64,000 bases of DNA from Sclerodactyla briareus (lineage: Eukaryota > Echinodermata > Holothuroidea > Dendrochirotida > Sclerodactylidae), in assembly GCA_026419785.1 (NCBI GenBank), contig JAODTK010005864.1, forward strand, positions 1-64,000, in the 5' to 3' direction. Below the pieces are notes generated by a model, which made no database searches, had not been told where the DNA came from, and was given only the letters and a program-made list of their open reading frames with translations. The position numbers were made by a program, and so were the translations under genes. Below are positions 35,925-47,794 of this stretch, in pieces (position 1 is the first letter of the stretch; each line of letters opens with the position of its first letter).

Positions 35925-37790
35925 ACCCGAATGGGACACTGTATTTTGCCCGGAGCCATATTTTGCCTCCCCAATATCAATGCCAATCGTATTTTGTCTC
36001 TCGAATATTTGTGCCTTGGATGTTTTGCTTCCTAAATATCATGCGTTCCCATAATTGTGTCCTCAAATATCATGTTTTTTTGTATATTTTGAACTTCTAA
36101 TATCTCTTTTTCGGAGTTTGCGTGCATCTGTATACTGCCCCTCACTGTGTTCTGTCCACTATAAACATCGCCTGATGCTGTATCGCTCCTTTCCATATTT
36201 TTGTTTACCAATCTTTGCCCAGTACCATGGTTCGTCACCTCTGTATGGCGCGTCCCAGCATATTTTCAGTAACACTAGATTTTGTGGGTTGTTGCACAGT
36301 TTCTGCGGGTTGAAAGCAGAAACAAGTTACTGGAGGGGGGGGCGGGTGGTTGTTGTGAAGTGAATATGCAGGATATTCGAACGCATCACAATTCAGGTTA
36401 TATAGTCATCCTACTTGTACGCACATGACAAGCTAGCTGCGAAAAGAGACGGTATGAGGGAGCGTTCCTGAAAGTAGAGGGGTATCGCTCTTTGATAAAC
36501 TATGGTCGGATATTCGAAACATATGTCTGCAGAACTTCGTTTGACAAATCCCAAAAAGTTGGGATTCTGCCCATTACAATTCAGGTTGGATGATGAGATG
36601 TCAATCATCAGTGTGCAACGGGTGATGATATGGATGGGAGCAACCCTGAATAGATTCCGTGAAAAATCACTCCAAATTTTGGTTAATGAAATTTAACAGA
36701 AACTTTAAAAACTTTAAAATACCAAAAAAACATCATCCAAGGAAGGTTGCAGCTGGAAGCCTAAAAATGAACCGGCCGACTAAAATGAAACCAAGTTAAA
36801 GCCATCTGTTTTAGCCTCTGCGAGTCGTTATTGGGGCTTGGTGGGGGGGTTTTTGCCACCCAAGTTAAGACAAATCAGAATCCTTCAAATTGGAAATTAA
36901 AAATGAATATTCATTCAACGAATGTCAAAATTAGGTTGGCGGCTTTCAGAACATTTCCAGATCAGATTCATAATTACCATTTTAGTATGGGTTTCATGCT
37001 GAATAATTCCGTCGACAGTGGGCGAACAAAGTCTCACAGGAGTTGTTCAGACAGAACACCGATCATTGATATGGAGAGAGAGAACGAGCTGATACGCGGT
37101 GAGCAAATGCCTGCTTCAACATTCTAGTGAACAGCTGGCTAGCTAGCAGTGTACGTATTCCATGCAGTGCAGTATATACGTACGTAGAGAGATATAGCCC
37201 ATAGAAAAGCAATCATAACATACGCTGCGCTAGCATAATGTGCATGATGTGTGTATATCTCCCGCCATACAAACATGTGCAATTCGGGCCTATAAAAACA
37301 ATGTTGCAATTTGGTGCATCTTGTGCCTTATTATTCATCACATCGGAACGCCCCTGCAATCACATGATGGAAACGACCCTGGATACATCAGGCAAAATAT
37401 GGGCTCCAAAATAAGACGCTACTCAAAATACGACCAGTACCCAAATAGGGACTGTCACAAAATCCAGTAGTCGCAGAGAAAGAATATTGCATGTTCATGG
37501 AATATGAGTGCGATATTTAGTGGGCAAAATATCTACTAGCATGATATCTAGGAGCAGAATATGGAATTGCTCAATATTTAGCTGATAGAAATAACACAAG
37601 GACAAAATATGAGGACGCAAGAGTCTGGAGGCACACAAAATAGAAAATAGCATGATATTGAGGAACAAATTATGGAAAAGCATGATATTTAGGGAGCAAT
37701 ATACCAAGAGCACGAATGTGGGGATGAAATATAATTAGCACGATATTTGGGAGGACAAATAGGCTCTCAGGCAAACCATACGACTTGTCA
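35925..37790. repeat. Pair of AT-rich inverted arms
   Basis: The + strand at 36025-36074 (TTGCTTCCTAAATATCATG and on) and the minus strand of 37651-37701 agree over about 50 bases with few gaps. Around both lie many spaced TATTTTG, AATATCATG and ATATTTAG words in opposite orientation, over about 320 bases on the left (35925-36250) and 350-450 on the right (37330-37790). The pair could fold back or be a decayed long-TIR element. The 1.1 kb between the arms has no recognised gene. Confidence 0.5.
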
Positions 37791-38444
37791 TTCGGCATTC
37801 CATAATGACACTGTATAAACTGGGACAAGAACTGTGACCAGTGTATTATTCAATTTCCTGAATTTGTTGGCAAAAAACACATGCTGAGGCATTCAACCTC
37901 ATGTTCTCAAAATGACTAAACAAAGTCAGAATTGAGGATAAGAACAGAAAAAGTGAACGACAAGATCTATTAGTGGTGGATACCTTGAAAAGATGGTTTA
38001 GTGATCATGGGCACAGGAAGGATTTGTAAAGAACTATAGCAGTGGTGTGCGAGAGGATCTTAGTGGTGACCGAATGATGATATCGATTGGGTTGCGGTCT
38101 TAAAAACAGCTAGGCTAATTGGGAGGATTGTGCAGTAGCCAGCGCTAAATGACCCCTATTCACGTTAACTCATTTTGGTCTTAGGTTCTGAGTTCTGGAA
38201 TGGGAAGTAATAGTGTTAGATGATCAACTCGTGATCACGCCATTATGCAGTCAGCAGGAGACGACGTGATAATCCAATTCATGATCGCAAAACAAAACAA
38301 AAAAGATCCCTGTTCAGGACTTGTAGGCCAACAGCTAATATGTGAGCCTGCCATTGATATATGTATCGTACAAGCTGGATTCGCATTATGTGTTGAATAT
38401 GTGAGTCTAACTTCTCTCCTCAACAATCATACTTACACAATGCT

Positions 38445-39700
38445 TCAAATTATCGTCCAGTTCGCCTCCAGTATAGTCTGTAAGCAGTGGAATAGATTGT
38501 TGTTAGTAAGGCAGTCAGCATTTTTGACATCATTTAACATACAAATGAGAATCAACATGGATTTAGGTGGGGTAGATCCTGCGAGACTCAATAGCTGGTT
38601 GAAAGCCTTGATGTATCCTTGAAAAGCAGGGCCAAGTAGATTTATGTATATGGACTTCAGCAAGGCCTTTGATATGGTGCCCCACCGCCGCTTGTTAGTG
38701 ACGTGGAACACCTGGCATCAGAGACAATATTAAAAACTTGGATTCAAATTTCCTGTCTGGAAGGTCACAGAAGTAATATTGACGGAGAATCATCACTAAG
38801 TCTACCAGTGATTTTGCGTGTTACCCCAAGGAACAGTTCTTGGACCACTACTTTTTTTGGCCTATATTAATGATCTGGCAGACCACGTCTCATCCAGTGT
38901 GCGATGGTTGCGGATGATCTGGTTCTTTACCGGCAAATAATTACCGAAAGTGACTGTAAAACCCTCCAGAATGATATTTTACTGCCTTATGTACTTGGGA
39001 GTCCATCTGGCAAATGAAGTTTAACAAGTCTAAATGTTTCATAATGCATATGACTCATAAGAGGAAGCCTACTATTAAGAATTACCTCATGGGAAAATGT
39101 TGTACTCGAAGAGGTTAAGCATCATCCCTACCTTGGAGTTGAGCGTCTAGTGACCTAACCTGGGCAACGCATATTACTCAAACCGCAAACAGTGCCAACA
39201 AATACTGGACTCACTAAAAAGGATTTTGGAACTGTTCCTCAGTCGGCAAAGGAGATTGCCTATAAGACCTCGTTAGGCCTAAATTGGAATACGCCAGTGC
39301 CGTATGGGATCTTATGGGTACAAATAAAGATGCTCTTGAAAAATACAAGACGAGCAGCACGGTGGTTGTTACAAAATCGACTACAGACAGACCAGTAGTG
39401 TCAACAATATGTTAGTAGATCTCAATTGTGACAAGCTAGAGACACGGAGGACAAAGGCTCGACTCGTCCAGTGTTTACAAAGAATCTCATGGTATCACCC
39501 CAAGTACAGAATGCGCTCCATCCTTTTCCAACCTGTATGCCTAAACAGCTCTTCGCCTGCTGACCTATACTATCCCCAAGCTCATGAAAGTTGCTATAGT
39601 ACTCGGCTCTATCCACGTCACCATCCCAGTGAATGAATCTTTCATAGGAGCTCAATCTGCTCCTAGTGTGCTCTCCTTCAAGTGCATCTCCTGGACAATA
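38445..39700 (+). mobile_element. LINE, 5'-truncated (CR1/Jockey-like reverse transcriptase)
   Basis: The + strand reads NYRPVRLQYSL, then MDFSKAFDMVPHRRLL (38650-38697), LPQGTVLGPLLFLAYINDLA, ADD (38910-38918) and LVLYRQIITESDC, then a YLGVE-like block, EYASAVWDLMGTNKDALEKI, RRAARWLLQNRLQTDQ, KLETRRTKARLV and APSVLSFK near the end. These are palm, catalytic and C-terminal blocks of a common marine-invertebrate non-LTR family. Several frameshifts and stops are present. The endonuclease part is missing. Confidence 0.85.
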
Positions 39701-40914
39701 CTCTACCCTGGACAAAAAGGACCACACGGCAACACCCACTGGGGCGACTTGTGTGGAATCAAGATCACGATCAAGATAATGCCCCCTCTCATTCGTCCCC
39801 ATTATTCCCAGCTGGCGATGCTACCTCTCCATCTGCCACCTCATCCTATTGCCTCCTAGTACTAAGCAGTCCCATTGTTGGCAAAGTGTAAAGTTTCGAT
39901 CAAATTTGAGTGAAACCTCCACAGAAGATATCCTCTAATGAGGATTGGGTATACGCACCCAGCCTGTTATTATGTATGTGTGGTGATATTTTTCATATTG
40001 GCACAGATGTTCTCGATCATCGTTTCATATGCATGATACGCCTGTGTTTAAGTTACGCGATAGCATGTAGACCAAGGAGTGGCAGCACCGAACACAGTCG
40101 TGTATCATATGGGTGAGTGTCAGCCCCTGTCACAACTTTCACACAAGCTGTTGGTATAGTTTAAGCCAGGCTGTGATAGTGATTCATACACACCCAATAT
40201 TTGTTGTAGAAAATTTGACATTCTGCTGGGCCAAATGCTGCCATCTTTTATATGCAAAAATGTTCTGTTGAGCATGTGTATTTCTTTCCTAAGTCTTATC
40301 TAATGCTTGTGTCAACAGTTAAGCAAGTGTGTTTCACATATTGCAGTGGCAAACCCACATTCTATATCCAGAATGATCCAAATTACCGTCGGCTATTATG
40401 AAAAATTACAAAAGTGGGACCTCATTTCTTTTTGGGTGATATTTGTAATAATAACGGGACGAGTGAGAAACAAGGTTTATGCAATTTGCATGCTGCCCCT
40501 CCCCCCTCCTGTTCAAACTGTAGTTACCCCAGGAACAGTGATTAATATCTTGTGCCCTGTGTGCAGCCACTAAACGACAGTTTTAGGTTTGAACCCTGGC
40601 TTGCTGGGCTTTGCATGTACATTTATTTTTAACGCGTTTCGGTACTGTTAACGGACTGTACTGTTGATATATAATAAACATGTACGTTTTTTTTTATGAT
40701 CTACTTGCTGAGGGCCAGAGAGGACAAACCACTCAAGGCTGGGCGAGGGGTGCAGACCTGGATACTGCATGTTATTAATATCATGAAATCTTCACCCGGA
40801 ATCTCGAATGAGGCGATCCCTCTTGGCGGTAACCGGGGGGTGGTCATTGTGAGGGTGGGGGGGGGGTGTGAGAATCTTTGCAACACAGGCGGCAAATTGC
40901 CAACCATTTTTTTG

Positions 40915-41030
40915 TTATTGCTCCAGTCCCTTGTGGCGACTCCCCGCCAGAAGGCAATAGGTACATTTTTCAAGTCCTCAAGTAGGTCCACCAGGATTTG
41001 AACCCCAATCCTCCTCGCTATTCTCTACCT
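40915..41030 (-). mobile_element. Possible tRNA-derived SINE head
   Basis: The minus strand contains GGGGTTCAAATCCTGGTGG near 40989-41007, with a perfect Pol III B box GGTTCAAATCC. A matching A box is not clear upstream, so this may be a decayed SINE or chance. Confidence 0.3.
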
Positions 41031-41944
41031 TGCCCCGTATTCCATTCCATCGTTGGCTCATGCTATTGAACCAACGGTTGAACCGTATGCCTCAAATACT
41101 CGCATTTGCACCTTCATCATGGGAGAGTCTGCTCACCTGCCTGTTCACCTGGAGGCCAAGAATGCTCATGCTTCCGCCCATTTCTCAGGCACTCCACTTG
41201 GAAATTGTGCTTGTGTAAAATGAGAAGCCTTGTATACAGCATGTTCAATGTCCTGAATTCAATGAGCAAGATGGTTCATGCAAGCCAGCTCTCATAAAAG
41301 TCTTCCAGACAGTGGTGATCTTCAAGTTTTGAGATGTATCCCTAATAGGAAGACCGGGTCTCGTTAGTATTCGTAGTAGGCCAAGTCTTCTTCAGTCTTT
41401 CCCTGACATACTGCACACCCAATATGGCACTGTCCATACCAACAGGGGATCTCAACGGACAATGGTCCCTCCGTGTTGGCTTATTTCCAAACTGGAACAC
41501 ATTCCTTCATAACGCCTTTATAGCAATGTAGAAGACGTCCATACTTACCTTCTTATGCAGTCATCTTTTCTCATGGTGTAGCTTTTATGATGAACAAACT
41601 GATGATGCCTTCATAGCAATAGTTGATTGTCACAATGATTTGGTATGCAAAATTGATGAATGGATTTGCGAGAATTTCTTCCCACACTGTTGAGAGCAAT
41701 CTCAGGTCAGTCAATATGAATTTTGTCCAACAGATTCGGAAAAATTCAAAATTAACGAGACCTCTGGTGCGATAAAGTCAATGGCCACTGAGGACAGAAA
41801 GTGGACCTCATCTTATACGATGTAGTAATGTAAGTAACCTGAAACGCCTGGTATGCCCCTCTGACAATCCTGGTGAGTGTATTGCTGCCATTGTAGGTGC
41901 TGGGTATGGTGGTGGTGGTGTTTGCCTGAGACACACCGAAGAGC

Positions 41945-42030
41945 TGACCAGTCTGTGGGAATCAGATGCAAAACCTCCGGTCTGCACTCCAGAGCTCTAC
42001 TGGCTAAGCTAATGAGCTCCTAGTCTGATA
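41945..42030 (-). mobile_element. Possible tRNA-derived SINE head
   Basis: On the minus strand TTAGCTTAGCCAGTAGAGC resembles a tRNA D-arm (A box TAGCTCAGTNGGTAGAGC) and is followed about 30 bases on by GGTTTTGCATCTGATTCC, an interrupted B box. A (TA)n tract at 42029-42064 abuts it. Confidence 0.35.
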
Positions 42031-43161
42031 TATATATATATATCTATATATATATAAATATAATATCACTGTCTCGCCAAAGGAAGTTAGGAAAGGGACG
42101 TAGCACTGTCAAACTGGTCTGTGTATGATGGATGTGTCATTACTAGTTTGTTCATGGTCACAAACACGGGAGCTGGTTTTTTTTATTCTCTACAAGTAAA
42201 AGTGCCAAGTATATTTTTTTCGAAGGCAATCTATGCTTGCTATATTCTATTCTATGAAGAATCTCTGTGGTCCACTCCGGGTCACCCTTGTGTGACGGTT
42301 TTTGAATAGTAAATTTTACATTTGACTTTGCATTAAGCATGTCTCTTTCTCCCCCCACCCCCATGATGTCATGGAGACATCGCTCATAATAGGTCTGCCT
42401 CATTTTCACTATTTCATAGAATGAAAATTAGTTTGCGAGTTGGATTTTCTTGATATGCTAATCAGAAGAATTATAATCTTCAAAGTTACGTTCCACACTT
42501 CCACTGACATTTAACAAGCACATAATTTAAAAGGCATTTGACCCACACTTAGGAACAATATGTGATAGTCGAAACTAGAATGTCAGCACAATAGCCCTAT
42601 AAAAAGAACCTTGTTTTTCACACAGCAGAGGTTTCAATGTGAGAATGCAAACTTCCATCTATTAAATGTTGGCAGAGCAGTATCAGATACGCTTCGGTAG
42701 CGAACATTCTGATCCAAGGATTCACCAGACGTTTTCCCTCGGTGGCAGTACTTGCAGTTGTGATGGGCGAGGTCTCGGTCTTCACTTCATGGTTCTGCTG
42801 TCATTCAGTGGTTTCTGGGGTTTTGTTCCAGGAATTATATCAATAAGTCCTGTTTGTAGGCTTTGAGCAATCTGTGGACAGGAAAATTAGTCGAGCCCTG
42901 GAGTTCACTGGTCCTCCTCTCGAGTGAGGAAGTAAAATGAGGGTCGGGCAGCAGGTTGGGAATTGGTGGCACCCCTTTGTTGATATCATCTCAGCACTAG
43001 TCGAAAGATGTGGGTGAATTATCGCAGTGCTCATCCACTATCCATGGACCCAAATTGGCTTTCTGAACCTATAGAAAATCAAACTAAATCATTGATTGAC
43101 CATGAAAAAACCTTGAAGTGGCTCAGTAATCATCCCTCTCGTGTGAATTTGTTTTCCCCAG

Positions 43162-43331
43162 GCAACCGAGGTAGACAGCAGCCAGCCTGTTGATCAGATA
43201 TTGTCCCAGACGAGGGTGTTCGTGACCATAATCGATGTGGATGACGAGATCCCAGTGTTCTCTCCTAATACGACGTCGGCCACAATAGCGGAGAATTTCC
43301 CGGTGACCTCCGCCTGACCATGGAGCTCAAT
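43162..43331 (+). CDS. Cadherin exon (strand G, linker, next EC start)
   Basis: The acceptor TTGTTTTCCCCAG is excellent. The frame reads ATEVDSSQPVDQ, then TRVFVTIIDVDDEIPVF and TSATIAENFP. DVDDEIPVF is the calcium linker in slightly divergent form, and AEN is the next repeat's first calcium site. With one base lost after FP the frame continues DLRLTMELN to a GTGAAT donor. The length of 170 is one less than a multiple of three while both ends are in phase 0, which fits a single lost base. If no base was lost, the exon could instead end at the GTGACC at 43303. Confidence 0.76.
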
Positions 43332-43689
43332 GTGAATGAATGGGGATACAGTATCACATTTATTGATAGAGCATTCATGTACAATGGTATTACCAGCCTC
43401 TTCAGTTTGTTGAGCACTTGGGAAGCACCTTCATGACTTCACAGGGAGACTTTTATGATTGCTGTTCTGGGGGAGAGGTCTAACAGGAATTGGTGTTTCA
43501 ATAGTATTGGGATTATAAGTCCTAATTAATAGGAAAAATGTAAATTCCTGAGGACATACATTTTTTGGAGAAAAATATGAAAAAAACCCTCATTTTTCAT
43601 TTCCTTCGGGTAGAACTGGGTGAAGTGGGGGGGAGAAGGAAGACAAACTTCCCTCTTTCTCCCCTATCGGCAATGCCACTGTTGATGTA

Positions 43690-44050
43690 TATTTTCATGT
43701 CCATGCACCACCTTATGATATCTCTGGATATCTGTTTCACCTACCCCAACTTACCTCGATTCGGTCCATGTACCCGGCCACAACTCTGTCGAGCATCAGC
43801 TCCACTACACCTCTCATTCTGTCTGTCTGAGTGGGAGACTGATGGTCATCACAGATAGGTTCTGTTCTTGTGTCGAGACCCTCCAGAAAGAGGACTGTGG
43901 AACAATTGCCATAAAAAATCCAACATGCGTGTTCTGCTCATACCTTCAAGTCTTGTTAAAGACATATTTTTCAAGCAAGTGCAGGTTGACTAGGTTGGAT
44001 TTTGTTGTTTCTGTTCAGCGCATTGAGCTTCGGGTTAGCGCTTTATAATT
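43690..44050 (+). mobile_element. LINE 3' end fragment
   Basis: The + strand ends with LQVLLKTYFSSKCRLTRL and QRIELRVSAL, preceded in another frame by WNN and HTFKS. This matches the W-N-x-L-P ... F-K-S-x-L-K-T-Y-F-F ... end of L2/CR1-type proteins, with the usual GCGC...TTATAAT just after. Only the last part is left; it lies in the 1-kb intron between cadherin exons at 43.3 and 44.3 kb. Confidence 0.45.
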
Positions 44051-44315
44051 ACAGTGTACTAATGATACTTTAATAATATCGAATACTTGGCCTCAAAATG
44101 TTTCTGAATTCTCATTATATAACTTTTCAGAAGCATGAATTCTGACAGTGTTTGCTGTCATCAACTTTTCCAGCATTTCATTCTACAACGTTTCCTCATA
44201 TGACATGGGATGAATAACTATTTCCCGTCAGGTAAATGTGAATTCTTGTAACAAGTCACATAACATTGTAAGACCAATATGGATGTGAGTCCTGGTTTCA
44301 TATTGTCCATTACAG

Positions 44316-44464
44316 CCAGAGTTGCCCAGTTTACACTCTCCCTGAATCAGACTCTGGATGCTTCCGGCTGGAGGGAACTGAATAACCAGCACGCTCGTGT
44401 CGATGTCAGGGTCAAGGACAGGTCCATCTTGGACTATGAGGAGAGAACAGAGCTGACATTCCAG
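44316..44464 (+). CDS. Cadherin exon (EC strands D-F with LDYE)
   Basis: The frame reads QFTLSLNQTLDASGW, then HARVDVRVKDRSILDYEERT and ELTFQ, ending at CCAG|GTGAGT. LDYEE is the DRE-type calcium motif in the middle of an EC repeat and ELTFQ starts strand F. Two acceptors are possible: ATTACAG before 44316, or GTTGCCCAG before 44330. The second gives 135 bases, in phase 0 at both ends, and would match the phase of both neighbours. The frame is fully open. The A-x-D-x-D part of this repeat, expected just upstream, has not been found. Confidence 0.78.
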
Positions 44465-45159
44465 GTGAGTTGTCTGAATAAGGGTTTATTCCTGTTACAG
44501 TCCTGTTCATTTTTCGTCCACCGATTTATTGGCGATAAAACAAGCAGTTTTCTCATTATGTGGCTTAGAACATAGGTGGAAGAATGACTTCTAGGTCGTT
44601 ATACCGCTTAAGATTCACGTATCAACGTCAAGCCAGCATAATTTTTGGCGCATTCGGCATTCCATATACCACCCCCCCCCCCCCTCTGAAAAAAATGCAC
44701 TCTTACTATGTTCAGTCCAATTAAGTGTTGGCAAGTTGGTAGATCCCTTCCACCCGGATCGGGGTTCCATAATCCGTGCCAGGTCATACCAAAGACTTTG
44801 AAAATGGTACCCCTTGCCTTCTCACTGGATGCTCAGCACAAGGGATTGGAGCAGATACAAACGAGGGTTAGGCTATTTGCAAGTTGCCGCTGCTTGTGAT
44901 TACCCCCCCCCCCCATAAAAAAAAACATTAAGGTACCTCCAAAGAGCCATTGCTGTTCCGTGTACCGGTGGGATTTCGAGCTCACAAGCATGCCGTACCC
45001 AGGTCCTGCCATCTTTTGCTGGGCCCGAATAGGTTTCGTTCCTCTGGCTCCGCAAGTATCCATGGAAATAAAAGTAGGATAACTGGACTGGCTCCGCTCA
45101 CAATGGTAGCAGCTTTTATTCTCGACTTGGTTCTGAAACTTCTCCAACGGTCACTACAG

Positions 45160-45311
45160 GTGATCGCGACGACTCCCATAATTTGATCTCTTGCTGAGAT
45201 GACGTTTACATCACCGATGAGAACGACAACACGCCACTGTTCACTGAGCAGGAATACCGGGGAAACTTCACTGAAGATGCTGAGGAGGGAATAATCATCC
45301 TCTCTGTGAAG
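45160..45311 (+). CDS. Cadherin exon (strand F-G, linker, EC start)
   Basis: It starts VIATTPI directly after ELTFQ of the previous exon, giving ELTFQVIATTP. After a slip near 45190 it reads DVYITDENDNTPLF, a clear linker, then YRGNFTEDAEEGIIILSVK and a GTTAGT donor. The exon is 152 bases with phase 0 at both ends, so exactly one base is missing from 153. The acceptor is CACTACAG. FTEDA carries the first calcium-site glutamate of the next EC repeat. Confidence 0.84.
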
Positions 45312-46155
45312 GTTAGTCAGAACTTATGTGCGTTGAGAAGGCACGAAAAAAAAAAAAAAAAAAAAAATAATTTGATTACAAGAGAAATATTCCCGATTGC
45401 CTCCTGTATAGCGCGTTATCTCCACCTTGATAGTGTACTCAATGTGTGGTACAGATGTTACTCTGAGCACTGGCACTGGTCTCACTTGAACAATCCCAGA
45501 GAGTATGCGGGAACAACTAATATAGACGCATGTGTACTCATTCGTGTGACGCCAATTCCTTTAGAGGTCCACCATTTCAGCACTTGGTGAAGGAAGAGCA
45601 GTGGAGATAAATGGTGTGAAGGTTATTCCAAATCTCAACCCTCTGATCAGCAGTCCTAGGCTCTACCCGATGTCCTTTAGGGGCATCTGACCTCGAATCT
45701 TGTGAGGCGATCGCTGAATTACATCAACAAATTGAACTGGAGCCATTAGACATATTACCATTATGCTAATTATGTATTTGAATAATTTCTGTAACTTTGC
45801 CTGGATTTCCATGAAAATTGATTGATCTACCATCAGTCCTGATGTATTTATATCAGTAGTCCAGGTCACTCAAGTTTCATCATGTGGACTAATTCATAAA
45901 TATGCTAATTTTCGCAAAGTTTGTTTATAACATGAACGTAGTATTGTGGTACTTCTTTGGTTTCAGTATTTAAGGGTAAAGCCAGATCACTTGAGGTCAT
46001 CAGTGATCTTTAATTTGCATAAACTTGCAAATTCCCACAGTAATCTCTGATTTACTGAAACGTGGTAGACGTGGTCTAACAATTGTCTGATCGACGCAAC
46101 CGGCGAGACTCTTTTGTTTTCTCACATTGATTACTCCCTATCCCGATTCTTCCAG

Positions 46156-46206
46156 GCGGTAGATGGAAGATGGCGAGAACGTGACCTACAGCACTAGCGC
46201 CACAAA
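46156..46206 (+). CDS. Cadherin mini-exon (EC calcium loop)
   Basis: This 51-base exon lies between ATTCTTCCAG and a GTAAGT donor. The end reads GENVTYSTSAT, the G-x-N-x-x-x-Y-S turn of an EC repeat. The start reads AVD, continuing LSVK of the previous exon as LSVKAVDGDGENVTY if one base near 46170 is ignored. It supplies the A-x-D-x-D-G-E-N calcium loop for the same repeat. The phase to the next exon does not fit cleanly, so another slip, possibly in the T-run at 47365, must be assumed. Confidence 0.65.
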
Positions 46207-47364
46207 GTAAGTTTGAACCAATGCATTAATGTTTGGGAGGCAATGCGGGTGTGAACACTATCATCTCCATCATTATTTTCAACACCTTTGTGGACTATTA
46301 CGGAAAGGGTCCATGGAGTACTCGTTGTTGGTTTCATCAGGTGACGCGAGGTGTTTTCCTCACCTGGGCTATAAAATGATCTGCATACCTGCCAGTCTGT
46401 GGATCCTCTGGAGGACTATACTTGGTTGAAAGACTAATTTGTTGAACTTAAATCGGGCATGGGACTAGGCCAAGGCAAAGTCGCACTCTTCATTGGTACC
46501 TTAGCTGACATGATGTTGATTCAGTTTCAAGGTTGCTAGGATTGGAGTTATTGTCCTCTGGCCTCAGTTATTGGCTCTTTCCTCGTGTCAACTGAGTACA
46601 GCTGCGGACTGGCTTGGTGCAGGATTAGTTTTTGGATATGTGGCTTGTGCGTCACATATCTGAGCAAAGAAAAAACCCAAAAAAACTCTGTATTTTTTGG
46701 CTCTATTTGGTGTATTCCAGTTGAGGAGTGGATACTCACTGATGCTGGCTTAGGGTTTACTCATTTCTCCACACTCTTGCTAATTGCTTGCAGGACTGTG
46801 TGGTCATTGTCAGGGCTCTATGATGCGGAGTTATGTGAAAGGTATTTTACTGATCAGTGACGTTAACTGTGTTCATTGGGGGCATACGGTGTGCATCCCG
46901 TGGACAATCCTGTCCACCGTGTCCTTTCTGTATATTGGGCCCATGGTTTGAGGCACCATCGTGCAGCTCTTGTGGTTTCCCAGGGGGTCAGGGAGAAAGC
47001 ACCTTGCAAACGCCTGGGTGCTCTCCGGGAGCATGATGGTTTAGTTTGGTAGTGGTACTGGATGCAGCTAGGCACTGTACCCTCCAGGCATGTTTTCCTG
47101 TGTGAGGAGATGAGCTTTCACAATACATAAGTTTTTCAGAGGAAATGTGGCCTTGCTGCAACTAAACGTTAAAAATGTATTCCCACAGGCCGCATATACA
47201 CTTCATGGGAAGCACCTCCCATTAAACATATTCACCACTGGCTGCGTATCTGTTGCAACCAGTGATAATAATTGCACTGAATCTATAAATAAATTTTCAC
47301 GCAAAAGCAGTTTCTCACCCAAATTTTGTTAATGTGATGGGAACTCTCTCCTCCGTTTGACCAG

Positions 47365-47603
47365 TTTTCAACATTGATCCGGTGAGTGGTGCTGTGACCG
47401 TTGGGAACGGGAGTTTCGATGCAGAGCTGCAGCCCCACAACCTCACGTGACGCCTCCGATGAAGGGGAGTCCGGGGCAGTGCTGGTGACATTGTCCTGCA
47501 CTGATGTCAACGATATCGCACCGTCGTTTCAGAGAGCTAAGTCCCTATCACAGAGAGGAGTTTAACGGCACTGTGGCCAACAGATCCCATTGTCAATGTT
47601 CAT
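47365..47603 (+). CDS. Cadherin exon (strands D-G, linker, EC start)
   Basis: After a GTTTGACCAG acceptor it reads FNIDPVSGAVTVGNGSFDAE, which is strand D, the T/S-G turn and the start of the DRE region. A slip near 47447 leads to ASDEGESGAVLVTL and then TDVNDIAPSF, a linker with N-D-I in place of N-D-N. A second slip near 47540 leads to YHREEFNGTVA, the next EC start. The 3' end is unresolved: GTATTT at 47604 is a candidate donor but the phase to the next exon is not exact. The order of motifs is complete and unmistakable. Confidence 0.78.
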
Positions 47604-47794
47604 GTATTTGGGCCGAGTTGGAAACAATCATAAACAAATGCAGTGTTAACTAATGTTAAGGTGTTTAACCATTGGAATCCCAGAATAGATAACCCACCGC
47701 CAGTCTCTTGCGTGAGTACCTCCCTGGTGCTGGGAGGAAGGCTATGAGGTGTAATGTCCCAACAACACATGCATGTATTATTTAGTCTCTTTCG

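Larger units (their letters stand above)
39701..43161. other. Intron, no recognised exon
   Basis: Apart from the two SINE-like heads and a (TA)n tract, nothing is recognised. Segment 41,030-41,700 is somewhat GC-richer and has repeat-like phrases but no conserved motif I can name. An EC start exon expected between 35.2 and 43.2 kb was not found with confidence. Confidence 0.4.

Noticed and set aside
37055-37098. IDMERENELIR before a GTGAGC donor, resembling a cadherin LDRE site, where an EC exon is expected
   Set aside because: Only 44 bases, no other EC landmark, phase does not match the next exon, and the upstream frame reads as non-coding. Too weak to call.
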